Positions 1 through 8,118 of a stretch of DNA of 34,187 bases are shown here, piece after piece. The notes under the pieces were generated by a model that saw nothing but the letters and a program-made list of their open reading frames with translations, had not been told where the DNA came from and did not search any database. Made by a program: the position numbers and the translations under genes. The DNA is from Candidatus Saccharimonadota bacterium (GTDB lineage: Bacteria > Patescibacteriota > Saccharimonadia > Saccharimonadales > Saccharimonadaceae), in contig VGLK01000007.1 of NCBI GenBank assembly GCA_016866755.1, positions 1 to 34,187 on the forward strand, read 5' to 3'. Position 1 is the first letter of the stretch, and each line of letters starts with the position of its first letter.

Positions 1-1289
1 ATAAAGTCGTGGGGGCCAAACACGGTTTGGCTGACAATTTTTTCGTTAATAGATTCTATGCTGCACATTGTGGCAAATTGGTCTATATATTGTGCTACCA
101 GCGTATTTTGTTCTGCTTTGGTAGGAATTTTTCCACTCGGTAGAGGTACTAATATAAAGAGGTTTTCATGATGACTAGGCGCGAGTGTATGGTCGGTTTT
201 TGAAGGGTTACACACATACATAGAAGCTGGGCTCGGGTACGTTTTATTACTATAAATTGCATTAAAATTTTGTTTCCAATCCTCTGCAAATAACAAGTTG
301 TGGTGTGTAAGTTGCGGAAGTTCGGTGTTTAGACCGAGATAAATAAGCAGCGCCGACGGACTTGACTGGAGTTTGTTCCAGTAGCGCGGCGACCATGAGC
401 GGTCGTGTGGTGCAAGCAGCGCAGTTTCGGTATGATGAATGTCACCATTCGAAATAACAATGTCTGTCCTAAGCGTAGTTTGGTGACTGGTAGTAACAGC
501 GGTGACCTGTGAATTTTTAGTAAGAATAGCGGTTGCTTCACAGTTGTAGGTAATGGTTGCTCCACTGGTAAGAGCGAGCTTTTCGAGTGAGCGGCTGATT
601 TCGTAAAGGCCTTTTTTAGGGTAAAAAACGCCGCTTGAAAAATCGAGGGCACTCATAAGACTGTAGAGAGCCGGAGCCGAAAAAGGCGAGGTGCCAAGAA
701 ATACCATTGGATACTCGATAATTTGCTGCAGTCGTTGATCTTGAACGTAGCGCCGCGTAAAGCGGTGAAGTGGCGTGAGCGCACGCTGTAACATTATGTG
801 TGCCCGCCAAATAACTGGCCACGAAATGAGTTTACTCCACTCCCTTAGAGAAGAAAAGTTGGTGTAGAGAAAATAACGTAGCGAGAGTTCGTAAATTTTT
901 TGCGCATCTTGAACGTAGCGCTTCAGAGAAAGGCCAGCGCCCGGCTCAATCGCCTCAAAAGTGGCGGCATCGGTAGTGAGGTTTCCAGTGACAGTGATTG
1001 GTGGCTGCTTTTCAAAAAAGACTCGGTAAGCTGGGGAAAGTTTTTGAAGCTCGAGTTCGGACTGTGCTGAACGGCCAAAATGTGTATAAAATCGCTCGAA
1101 CACTTCGGGCATAAGGTACCACGAAGGGCCCATATCAAAGGTAAAGCCGTCTTTTTTTAGTAGATCAGCTCGCCCGCCGGGTCCGGCATTTTTTTCTATA
1201 ACTTCTACTTGGTAGCGACCGGTTTTAGCGAGCAAGGCAGCGGTGGCGAGTCCGCCAATGCCAGCGCCAATAATAACAACTTTTTTCAT
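1..1289 (-). CDS. crtI: Phytoene desaturase CrtI, 3'-truncated by window edge
   Basis: FAD-dependent desaturase that converts phytoene to lycopene or neurosporene at the membrane. I translated it by hand from the ATG at 1289; the frame stays open to the left edge, giving about 429 residues of a family usually near 490-510, so the C-terminus lies outside the window. The N-terminus has the FAD-binding Rossmann motif VVIIGAGIGGLATAALLA (about residues 3-20), the second strand VEVIEKNAGPGGRA and the CrtI signature FDMGPSWYLMPEVFERFY. A later GVFYPKKGLYEIS segment matches the family's conserved GVWYPKGG region. The ATG overlaps the crtB stop in an ATGA arrangement, so translation is probably coupled. 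The number of desaturation steps cannot be read from the sequence. Confidence in the family is high. Confidence 0.93.
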   Translation of the reverse strand, partial: MKKVVIIGAGIGGLATAALLAKTGRYQVEVIEKNAGPGGRADLLKKDGFTFDMGPSWYLMPEVFERFYTHFGRSAQSELELQKLSPAYRVFFEKQPPITVTGNLTTDAATFEAIEPGAGLSLKRYVQDAQKIYELSLRYFLYTNFSSLREWSKLISWPVIWRAHIMLQRALTPLHRFTRRYVQDQRLQQIIEYPMVFLGTSPFSAPALYSLMSALDFSSGVFYPKKGLYEISRSLEKLALTSGATITYNCEATAILTKNSQVTAVTTSHQTTLRTDIVISNGDIHHTETALLAPHDRSWSPRYWNKLQSSPSALLIYLGLNTELPQLTHHNLLFAEDWKQNFNAIYSNKTYPSPASMYVCNPSKTDHTLAPSHHENLFILVPLPSGKIPTKAEQNTLVAQYIDQFATMCSIESINEKIVSQTVFGPHDF

Positions 1290-2128
1290 GCGGTGTGCCT
1301 TTTCTTTCTAAAATTAAAGAGCGAGCGACCAAGATAAGCTGTTTTTGTATGTACGGGAACACGGACTCTGACGCCAGATTTTATATCGGCCGCACTAGTG
1401 GCTGACAACCGCTCAAGCAGCGCCGAGTAGTAGCGGTAACTTAACTCTACGGCCGAACGGGACGAGGCTGGCAGTTGCGAAATGGCCTGTTGGGCGCAGA
1501 TAAAATCGGCTTGGCACTCAGTTATAATTTGCTGCTTTAATGTTTCGTCAAAAGTTTCAAACGAACCGTACGGAAAATACCAGCGACCGCGCTCGTGATA
1601 ATCACTAGCAATATCGCGCAAAAAATTAACCTTTTGATAGGCTGCACCTAGCGCCCTAGCGCCGGGGATTAGTTTTTGATAAAGAGAAAAATTTTGGCTA
1701 GTAAACACACCTAAGCACAGCAGGCCAACTACTTCGGCCGATCCATAAATATAAGTAGTATATTCCTCTGCTGTAAAGCGAGTTTTAGTAATATCGGCAC
1801 GCATGCTAGCAAAGAAAGGTGCGAGCAAAGAGGTGTCGAGTTTGTAGATTTTTGCGGTTGAGATAAACGCGTGCACAATGGGATTGGCGCTATAGCCGAT
1901 AGCTATTCCGCGTTGCACGTCGGCTTCAAGTTCGCTTAGTAATTCATTCATTGCCGGCCCCTTGTAGGTGTCAACAATTTCATCGGCAACCCGAACCAAT
2001 CCGTAAATATCATAAATTGCCTGCCGGTATTCTGGGGCGATTAGTTGGGTGCTAAGACTAAAAGAGGTAGAATATTGCTTGGTAAAGTAGCGGGCGGTAC
2101 TGTGCGAGAGACGGGTGTAGAGATCCAT
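1286..2128 (-). CDS. crtB: Phytoene synthase CrtB
   Basis: Condenses two GGPP to phytoene, the first committed carotenoid step. At 280 residues it is the normal length. Both Mg-diphosphate-binding Asp motifs are visible: DEIVD (49-53) and DIASD (172-176, within NFLRDIASDYHERGRWYFP). The N-terminus MDLYTRLSHSTARYFTKQYS matches the usual squalene/phytoene synthase start. I chose the ATG at 2128, one base after the crtE stop, rather than an upstream in-frame ATG at 2158 that would overlap crtE by 29 nt and add ten atypical residues. It is the middle gene of crtE-crtB-crtI, and its TGA overlaps the crtI start. A squalene-synthase-like role is less likely given the neighbours. Confidence 0.95.
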   Translation of the reverse strand: MDLYTRLSHSTARYFTKQYSTSFSLSTQLIAPEYRQAIYDIYGLVRVADEIVDTYKGPAMNELLSELEADVQRGIAIGYSANPIVHAFISTAKIYKLDTSLLAPFFASMRADITKTRFTAEEYTTYIYGSAEVVGLLCLGVFTSQNFSLYQKLIPGARALGAAYQKVNFLRDIASDYHERGRWYFPYGSFETFDETLKQQIITECQADFICAQQAISQLPASSRSAVELSYRYYSALLERLSATSAADIKSGVRVRVPVHTKTAYLGRSLFNFRKKRHTA

Positions 2129-2129
2129 G

Positions 2130-3212
2130 TTATTTATCTCTATGGGTGCAGGCGTCAACGATGTCGTATAGACTGCGCTTAATTGATTCGGAAATTTGCA
2201 GATTGTTTAAGATAGCACGGGCATTTTCAGCAAGAGCTTCAATTCTTTTTTCGGTTGCCGTTTTAGCGCCCGATTCGGTTAGAATGCGACGAACCGTTTC
2301 TATATCTTCGGGGGTTGAATGGTGATTGCCGTACAGGCGATTAAACGCCTCGAGCTGTTTAGGGGAGGATAGAACACGACATTGCTCGGCGAGATAGGTG
2401 CGTTTACCTTCTAGTATATCGCCACTAGTAGACTTACCGGTTTTTTGGCTATTACCGAATGTACCCAGTAAATCGTCCGTCAACTGAAAAGCAATGCCAA
2501 GATTTTGGCCAAAATCGGCTAACTGTTTTTTAAGCTCTTCGCTCGCACCGGCGGCAGCGGCGCCCACAAGCAGTGGTCCTACGCAGCTGTAGCTGGCGGT
2601 TTTATGTTGGTTTACAAGGAGCGGCGGAATTGCTACATCGTGCAAAATAGGCGCTTCTGTATCGAGTAGTTCACCGCCCACAACTTCGTAAAAGGCATCT
2701 ATGGTGTGGGCGCGCACTTCTTGCAGGCGGTCGGGTGGTAACGGGCTTTTATCCATTAGCGTAAACACGCTCACCAATAGTAAATCGCCCGCTAAAAGTG
2801 CGCTGGTGGTAGCGTAATGCCGGAGTTCTTGAGGATCATTTAGGTAGGGGGCGTAAATGTCGAGGTATTGACCACTCACGTTTTTAATGCCGTAGCGAAC
2901 ATCGTCGCGATCAATAATATCGTCGTGCACTAACATTGATAGATGTAACAACTCGTGAGCCGTTGCAATTGGCGTTACGGCATCAAGATTATTACCGCCA
3001 GCAGCCTGATAACCCAAAAAAACTAAATAAGGTCGAAGCCGTTTACCGCCAACTAATGTTAAACGCTGGATAGATTCCCAGAGTAGCCCATAACGTGGAT
3101 GCAGAGCAGCAGCGTTTTGTAGCTGCGCCCTAATAAACGGATCTAGTACATCACTCACCCTTGTTTTGGTGTCCGAAAGATTAATAGCGGTTAGGTGAGC
3201 GGGCGTTGTCAT
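2130..3212 (-). CDS. crtE: Polyprenyl (probably geranylgeranyl) diphosphate synthase CrtE
   Basis: Trans-prenyltransferase that should supply GGPP to CrtB by chain elongation from IPP and allylic diphosphates. The 360 residues contain the GGKRLRP IPP-binding motif (55-61), the first Asp-rich motif HDDIID (DDIID at 97-101) followed by RDDVRYG, and the second Asp-rich motif FQLTDDLLGTFGN (DD at 246-247). The first motif is the short DDxxD form, without the two-residue insertion of classical proteobacterial CrtE, and the usual RRG after it is RYG. Chain length is therefore inferred from the neighbours, not the motifs. It is the first gene of the operon, with a TATACT box 11 nt before the ATG and no Shine-Dalgarno. 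Confidence 0.9.
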   Translation of the reverse strand: MTTPAHLTAINLSDTKTRVSDVLDPFIRAQLQNAAALHPRYGLLWESIQRLTLVGGKRLRPYLVFLGYQAAGGNNLDAVTPIATAHELLHLSMLVHDDIIDRDDVRYGIKNVSGQYLDIYAPYLNDPQELRHYATTSALLAGDLLLVSVFTLMDKSPLPPDRLQEVRAHTIDAFYEVVGGELLDTEAPILHDVAIPPLLVNQHKTASYSCVGPLLVGAAAAGASEELKKQLADFGQNLGIAFQLTDDLLGTFGNSQKTGKSTSGDILEGKRTYLAEQCRVLSSPKQLEAFNRLYGNHHSTPEDIETVRRILTESGAKTATEKRIEALAENARAILNNLQISESIKRSLYDIVDACTHRDK

Positions 3213-3223
3213 AGTTACTGATT

Positions 3224-3229
3224 AGTATA
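3224..3229 (-). promoter_or_regulatory. Extended -10 of the crtEBI operon
   Basis: On the minus strand TGT-TATACT lies 11 nt before the crtE ATG, and only 3 bp separate it from the last base of the msrA stop. The predicted RNA start is within about 5 nt of the ATG, so the transcript would be almost leaderless. No convincing -35 was seen. Confidence 0.55.
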
Positions 3230-3232
3230 ACA

Positions 3233-3754
3233 TTAGCGAAGCCAAGTACTAAACGATTGCCTAACGGATTGAAGTTTTGGGTTAATAACCACCGAGCAGT
3301 AGCCGCTAGCTGGCTGTTTTGCAAAGTAGTCTTGATGTTCAGGCTCGGCTGGGTAAAAGGCTGCAGCTGGCGTTACTTCGGTTACAATTGGCTTATCCCA
3401 TAATATTTGCGCTCGCTCTATGGCTGTCATTATTTCATTTTTTGCCGCCATGTTGTCGTAAAATATAATTGAACGGTATTGAGTGCCTACATCGGCACCT
3501 TGTCTGTCTTTAGTGGTAGGATTATGACTTGCAAAAAATATATCAAGCATAACCGAAAGGGGAATAGTTGTTTCGTCAAACTGAACCCGCACTACTTCGG
3601 CGTGGCCAGTAGTACCGGTAATGACGTCGTAATATGATGGGTTTTGCAGTTCACCTCCGCTAAAACCCGACTGAACTTCTATCACGCCTGTCGCTTGCTG
3701 ATAAATTGCATCAAGGCACCAAAAGCAGCCACCGCCTAAAACAATTGTTTTCAT
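3233..3754 (-). CDS. msrA: Peptide-methionine (S)-S-oxide reductase MsrA
   Basis: Repairs S-form methionine sulfoxide in proteins or as the free amino acid. The protein from the ATG at 3754 has 173 residues and begins with the family hallmark GGGCFWC, the catalytic Cys being C10. Further family blocks follow: SGFSGGELQNPSYYDV, TGHAEVVRVQFD, FFASHNPTT and GTQYRSIIFY. A C-terminal YCSVVINPKLQ segment supplies a possible resolving Cys. A longer frame upstream from 3823 adds residues not seen in the family and overlaps the promoter, so I reject it. A TATTAT box sits 6 nt before this ATG with no SD, so the mRNA is probably leaderless. It is a single-gene unit, divergent from the exonuclease gene. 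Confidence 0.95.
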   Translation of the reverse strand: MKTIVLGGGCFWCLDAIYQQATGVIEVQSGFSGGELQNPSYYDVITGTTGHAEVVRVQFDETTIPLSVMLDIFFASHNPTTKDRQGADVGTQYRSIIFYDNMAAKNEIMTAIERAQILWDKPIVTEVTPAAAFYPAEPEHQDYFAKQPASGYCSVVINPKLQSVRQSFSTWLR

Positions 3755-3760
3755 ATCAAT

Positions 3761-3766
3761 ATAATA
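3761..3766 (-). promoter_or_regulatory. -10 box of msrA, leaderless start
   Basis: TATTAT on the minus strand ends 6 nt before the msrA ATG; no SD is present. A transcript starting about 7 nt after the box would begin at or next to the A of ATG. Confidence 0.4.
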
Positions 3767-3824
3767 GGCAGCGCGAGGGAAGTTGTCGGTTAAAATACTC
3801 ACACGCACTAGGGTGTATAACAAC

Positions 3825-3830
3825 TATACT
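3825..3830 (+). promoter_or_regulatory. -10 box of the exonuclease/GIY-YIG gene
   Basis: TATACT ends 6 nt before the ATG at 3837, and no ribosome-binding site fits between, so a leaderless mRNA is predicted. Confidence 0.5.
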
Positions 3831-3836
3831 TAGAGT

Positions 3837-5264
3837 ATGAATATATTTCAGCAGCCACTAGTGTGCGTTGATATTGAGACTGATGGTATGAATTATCAGC
3901 GTGGTCATGTAATTGAGGTGGCTGTACTTCGAATTGAAGGAGGTGAAATTGTTGATGAGTTTTCATCACTAGTCAATCCGGGTGTTGATATTCCCCCGTT
4001 TATTACTGGCCTCACTGGTATTACTACGAGCGATGTGCAATCGGCTCCGGCTTTTGATGATCTTGCCGAGCGACTACTTGAAATTATGGACGGAGCGGTA
4101 TTTGTGGCGCATAACGTTCGGTTTGATTTTTCGTTCTTAAAACAAGAATTTCGCCGCGTGGGATTAAACTTTAAACCATCTATGCTTTGTACGGTCAAGT
4201 TGTCGCGTGCCCTGTATCCCGAGGTGGCGGGTCATTCATTGTCTAAAATTATTGCCCGACATAATTTGTCATACTCAGCTCGTCACCGCGCTTATGATGA
4301 TGCCCATGCCCTTTACCAATTGCTGCACGTTATGCACCGAGACCACGGTGAAGCGGCAGTATTTGCGGCGGCTCGTCGACAGTCGCAGCTGCCGAGCTTA
4401 CCTAGGCATTTAACTCGGGCGCAAATAGACGCCTTACCAAACAAGCCGGGCGTGTATATTTTTCGCGATGAACAAGGCGCGCCGTTGTACGTAGGTAAAA
4501 GTGTCAATATTCGCCGTAGAGTACTGAGCCATTTTGTGCGTGACAGCGAGGAATACCGAGAGTTTAAAATGGCGCAGCTGGTGTACGACGTGAGTTACCA
4601 CGTTACCGCCGGTGAACTTTCAGCTCTGCTACTCGAATCGCATTTAGTAAAAACTCTGCACCCGCTTTACAACCGTAAATTGCGCCGCCAGCGACAATTT
4701 GTGGTAGCTAAGTACGAGGCAAACGCGCACGGTTATTACAGGCTTATTTTTCGTCAACTTCACGATATTCCATCTAGCGAACTGGCTACAATTCTTGGCG
4801 TTTACACCAACCGCTCCAAGGCTAAGGCCAGTGTGCTATCGGCAGTGCGTACCTACGATTTATGTCCTCGCCTGTGCGGACTTGAAAAAGGTGAAATCGG
4901 TAGTTGTTTTTCTTATCAATTGGGGCGCTGCCGTGGAGCCTGCAGTCAAAAAGAGCCGAGCGAAACCTACAACGCACGGCTGCTGGGCGCCTTCGAGCGC
5001 ACGACGCTTGATGCGTGGCCGTATAAGGGTGCAGTAAGTGTGAGCGAATCGCAAGATCACGCAAGTGGTTTCATAGTAGATAATTGGCGTATTATCGGTG
5101 CTTTTTCTAGTAGCAATGATGGTGACGACATGCAGTTAACCGCGTACGACAACATTTTTGATATTGATGCCTATAAAATTGTGCGAGCCTTTTTTAGAGA
5201 CAAACACCACACCTTATCAATTAAACCGCACCAGTCTCACAGCAAAAACAAGCCAAATTTTTAG
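3837..5264 (+). CDS. DnaQ-like DEDDh exonuclease fused to a UvrC/Cho-type GIY-YIG nuclease
   Basis: Two-domain DNA-processing protein of 475 residues. Residues about 8-165 form a DnaQ/epsilon-type 3'-5' exonuclease: ExoI VDIETDG (D12, E14), ExoII HNVRFDF (D97) and ExoIII HRAYDDA (H150, D155), so all DEDDh metal and catalytic residues are present. Residues about 200-290 form a UvrC-like GIY-YIG domain with GVYIF (205-209), YVGKSVNIRRRVLSHF and the Glu-bearing LLESHLVKTLHPLYNRKLR. After it comes a Cys cluster (CPRLCGLEKGEIGSC then CRGAC) as in UvrC N-terminal halves. Similar fusions are known in actinobacteria. The likely role is excision or trimming during DNA repair; the substrate is unknown. 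The UvrB-binding and second nuclease halves of UvrC are absent. Confidence 0.9.
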   Translation: MNIFQQPLVCVDIETDGMNYQRGHVIEVAVLRIEGGEIVDEFSSLVNPGVDIPPFITGLTGITTSDVQSAPAFDDLAERLLEIMDGAVFVAHNVRFDFSFLKQEFRRVGLNFKPSMLCTVKLSRALYPEVAGHSLSKIIARHNLSYSARHRAYDDAHALYQLLHVMHRDHGEAAVFAAARRQSQLPSLPRHLTRAQIDALPNKPGVYIFRDEQGAPLYVGKSVNIRRRVLSHFVRDSEEYREFKMAQLVYDVSYHVTAGELSALLLESHLVKTLHPLYNRKLRRQRQFVVAKYEANAHGYYRLIFRQLHDIPSSELATILGVYTNRSKAKASVLSAVRTYDLCPRLCGLEKGEIGSCFSYQLGRCRGACSQKEPSETYNARLLGAFERTTLDAWPYKGAVSVSESQDHASGFIVDNWRIIGAFSSSNDGDDMQLTAYDNIFDIDAYKIVRAFFRDKHHTLSIKPHQSHSKNKPNF

Positions 5265-5355
5265 CTTGTGCTTATGCCGTGGTGGGTGTAGTATAACTAC
5301 GAAAGACTAAAATTTTTAGCTATTTCTCTTATTAAAACTACCACCTTAGAAAGGG

Positions 5356-5361
5356 TATAAT
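5356..5361 (+). promoter_or_regulatory. -10 box of the Na+/H+ antiporter gene
   Basis: A perfect TATAAT ends 5 nt before the ATG at 5367. There is no SD, so the mRNA is predicted to be leaderless. Confidence 0.55.
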
Positions 5362-5366
5362 CTGGT

Positions 5367-7481
5367 ATGGAAATCTCAATTACCTCTGTCCTATCATTAC
5401 TTTCGCTTTTAGCAATCGCCTCAGCGCTATTTTTTATTGCCAAACGTTTTAAAATTCCGTACACCGTCTTGCTGGTATTGGTGGGTATTTTATTAGTGCC
5501 AATTGTTAGCTCGCCGTGGCTAGAACCGTACTTTGGCTTTCTTGATGACATGCAGCTCACGCCCGAACTGTTATTCTTTATCTTTTTGCCGGTACTAATT
5601 TTTGAATCTGGCTACAATATGAATATCCGGCGCATGATTGATAATGCCTGGACAATTTCGCTGTTAGCAGTGGTGGGATTGCTAATTTCTACTACACTTA
5701 TTGCAGTAGCATTATATTTTGTAATGCCGTTAGTAGGCATTGAGTTGCCGTTTATTGTGGCGTTGCTATTCGGAGCAATTATCTCCTCAACCGATCCGGT
5801 GGCAGTATTGGCGCTGTTTAAAGAATTTGGCGCGCCTAAGCGACTCACGATGATTTTTGAAGGTGAAAGTCTATTTAACGACGGAACGGCCGTGGCGCTA
5901 TTTATGGTAATTTTGGCAATCATTACCGAAGGTTTTAATGGTAGTGCTACTGTGTTAGAAGGAATTGGCTCGTTTGTGATGATGGTGATTGCTGGCATTG
6001 TACTGGGGCTTGGTATGGCGCTGGTATTTTCACGGGCGCTCAAATGGACCAAGCGTAACGACACCGTAACAGCTACGCTGCTGATAATTTCGGCTCATTT
6101 AGTGTTTGTGGTGAGTGAAATGATAAATCACGACGGCCTGTTTGGGCTTGAGGTGCACGTATCGGCCATCATCGCTACTACTGTTTCGTCGCTGTTTTTA
6201 GGCAACTACGCCCGGCATATTCTTTCGCGTCAAACCGACGAGTACATGGAAAAAGCTATTGACCATATGGCGTTTATGGCCAACTCATTAGTCTTTCTGC
6301 TGGCTGGATTACTGTTTGCTTCATCGGGTGTCGACTTTGGACAATTGTGGCTGCCAATTTTAGTGACAGTGCTAGTAGTTATGGTGGTGCGCGCTATTTC
6401 AGTTTTTGCGGTAACGACGCCAATTAATCTATTAAGTAAAAACGAACGCATGCCACTAAGTTGGCAGCTGCTGCTTTCTTGGGGAAGTTTGCGTGGGGCG
6501 CTGGCGATTATTATTGTGCTGTTAATTCCAGAAGATGTGACGGTTGCCGGCTGGAGCCTTGAATATTCGGTTCGTGATTTTGTACTAGCACTCACAATTG
6601 GTTGTATTTTAGCTACGCTATTTATAAAAGCGCCGCTTATGGGGCCGCTTATGCGACGACTCTCAATTAATCAACCCGACCCTTTAGGATTAGCCGACGA
6701 ATCTGACCTTGGTATCTACTATTTGTTAACGCAAAAATCGCGCTTTGCAACTCAGCGAACACGCGGATTTGTAAAAGACAGTGAGTATCAAGGTTTAACA
6801 GATGCGGTATCTTCGCGCCTTACTCAGGCGCATGCCGAGCGCGACGCATTACTCTCTCAGCACGGCCGTCAGCTATTTGAGCAGTCGTTGCACCACAAAA
6901 CTATTCGCATAGAAGCCTATGTGCTTAAGCAGCTACTTATGAATGACGAGGTGAATGAGCGAGTGTATCGTCGAATTAACGGTAAGCTTAATTTGCAGCG
7001 AGAAAAAATTGAATATGCCAAGATTGAGTCGATTGACCCGTCGGTGTACTCTGATCGAAAAGATGTGTTTGATCGCCTAATGAACTTTTTGCAGAGCCGA
7101 CTAGAGCGTGGACAGTCTAGTAAATTTACGGTAGAAGAGAGGTTGCAGTATTATCGGGCGCAAATGATTATGGCTCGAAAGGCCATTAAAACCCTAACCG
7201 CCATGCAGCACGAATTTAGCGAGCCAGTCTTTATGCCAGAAATTTTTGATAAGGTGATGTCGCGCTACCAAGTGTACAAAGAGAAGAGTGCCAGTAAGGT
7301 AGATGAACTACTCGAACAGCACCAGGCGGAGCTTGCTCCGTACCTAGCGACGCTGGCAGCCAGATCGCTTAACTCGTCTGGTGTGCGAGCATTAAACTTT
7401 TTGCATTCACGCGGTATTTCAACCGAAGACATTGAAGAAACCGTTGAGCATACCTTTAGTGTGACTAACTCTCGTGGTTAA
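5367..7481 (+). CDS. CPA1-family Na+/H+ antiporter
   Basis: Exchanges Na+ (or K+) for protons across the membrane. The 704 residues comprise about 12 hydrophobic helices (roughly 5-435) followed by a long soluble C-terminal region of about 270 residues. CPA1 signatures are present: SSTDPVAVLALF (about 140-151) in the discontinuous helix and GESLFNDGTAVALF (about 166-179) with the ND ion-binding pair at 171-172. The charged tail could be a regulatory domain; I recognise no RCK or CBS domain in it. Its stop overlaps the GTG of the next gene by 8 nt, so the two are probably co-translated. The exact cation cannot be told from the sequence. Confidence 0.9.
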   Translation: MEISITSVLSLLSLLAIASALFFIAKRFKIPYTVLLVLVGILLVPIVSSPWLEPYFGFLDDMQLTPELLFFIFLPVLIFESGYNMNIRRMIDNAWTISLLAVVGLLISTTLIAVALYFVMPLVGIELPFIVALLFGAIISSTDPVAVLALFKEFGAPKRLTMIFEGESLFNDGTAVALFMVILAIITEGFNGSATVLEGIGSFVMMVIAGIVLGLGMALVFSRALKWTKRNDTVTATLLIISAHLVFVVSEMINHDGLFGLEVHVSAIIATTVSSLFLGNYARHILSRQTDEYMEKAIDHMAFMANSLVFLLAGLLFASSGVDFGQLWLPILVTVLVVMVVRAISVFAVTTPINLLSKNERMPLSWQLLLSWGSLRGALAIIIVLLIPEDVTVAGWSLEYSVRDFVLALTIGCILATLFIKAPLMGPLMRRLSINQPDPLGLADESDLGIYYLLTQKSRFATQRTRGFVKDSEYQGLTDAVSSRLTQAHAERDALLSQHGRQLFEQSLHHKTIRIEAYVLKQLLMNDEVNERVYRRINGKLNLQREKIEYAKIESIDPSVYSDRKDVFDRLMNFLQSRLERGQSSKFTVEERLQYYRAQMIMARKAIKTLTAMQHEFSEPVFMPEIFDKVMSRYQVYKEKSASKVDELLEQHQAELAPYLATLAARSLNSSGVRALNFLHSRGISTEDIEETVEHTFSVTNSRG

Positions 7482-8097
7482 ATCAGCGCCGCTCCAGCTA
7501 CTGTCCGATCAGGTAGATGAGCGAGAGGTAGCGATTGTGCTGCGCGAGCTGAGTTCTATAGAAAATATTCACGGCGACGTAGTAGAGTTTGGTTGCTATG
7601 TGGGCACTACCAGCGTGCATATTGCTCGCGAGTTAATGGGAGTAGCGCGCCAGTTTTATGTGTACGATTCGTTCGAAGGTTTACCGCCCAAGGCTGTACA
7701 AGACGAAAGTCCGGCTGGAACACAATTTGTTGCTGGAGCGCTGGCGGCTTCCAAAAAAGAATTTATCGCTAATCTTAAACGGGCCAATGTGCCGTTGCCA
7801 CGTATTAAAAAAGCTTGGTTCAACAGGCTTAGTCCGGAAGATATTCCCGAGAGGGTGGCATTTGCTTTCTTAGATGGCGACTACTACGATTCAATTCTCT
7901 ATCCGCTCCAACTGCTAACGCCCAAGCTGGTGGCGGGTGCAAAAATTGTAATTGATGATTACGCTAACGAGGCGCTACCGGGTGCCGCTAAGGCTGTTAA
8001 TGAATGGTTGGCGCGCTATCCAAACGCTAAAATAAGAGTCGAGCATTCCATGGCTATAATTTCGTGGGACAGCCAAAAAGCCAGCGTCCGCCAATAA
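7474..8097 (+). CDS. TylF/MycF-family SAM-dependent O-methyltransferase
   Basis: Class I methyltransferase of the macrocin-O-methyltransferase (TylF) type, 207 residues. A glycine-rich SAM-binding loop VVEFGCYVGTTSVHIAREL (about residues 26-44) is followed by YVYDSFEGLP, the metal-binding type FAFLDGDYYDSILYPLQLL and IVIDDYANEALPGAAKAVNE. Family members methylate sugar hydroxyls of secreted glycans or antibiotics; the substrate here is unknown and could be a surface polysaccharide. The start is the GTG at 7474, which overlaps the antiporter stop; no later ATG keeps the N-terminal helix intact. There is no functional link to the antiporter beyond coupling. Confidence 0.85.
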   Translation: MVKSAPLQLLSDQVDEREVAIVLRELSSIENIHGDVVEFGCYVGTTSVHIARELMGVARQFYVYDSFEGLPPKAVQDESPAGTQFVAGALAASKKEFIANLKRANVPLPRIKKAWFNRLSPEDIPERVAFAFLDGDYYDSILYPLQLLTPKLVAGAKIVIDDYANEALPGAAKAVNEWLARYPNAKIRVEHSMAIISWDSQKASVRQ

Positions 8098-8103
8098 ATA
8101 CGC

Positions 8104-8109
8104 TATAAT
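8104..8109 (+). promoter_or_regulatory. -10 box of the first corA-like gene
   Basis: A perfect TATAAT ends 9 nt before the ATG at 8119. With initiation about 7 nt downstream the leader is only 2-3 nt. Confidence 0.5.
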
Positions 8110-8118
8110 AGGGGTACT

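Noticed and set aside
2129-2158. Longer CrtB start overlapping crtE
   Set aside because: The family N-terminus begins at MDLY (2128), one base after the crtE stop; the extra ten residues are atypical.
3755-3823. N-terminal extension of MsrA by 23 residues
   Set aside because: It lies upstream of the family start MKTIVLGGGCFWC, covers the -10 box and has no RBS.
3905-5064. Several overlapping ORFs on both strands inside the exonuclease gene
   Set aside because: They are shadows of a gene with full catalytic motifs; none has recognisable domains.
5612-6595. Minus-strand ORFs of 150 and 121 residues within the antiporter
   Set aside because: Low-complexity Ile/Ser/Thr/Asn composition typical of antisense to membrane helices.
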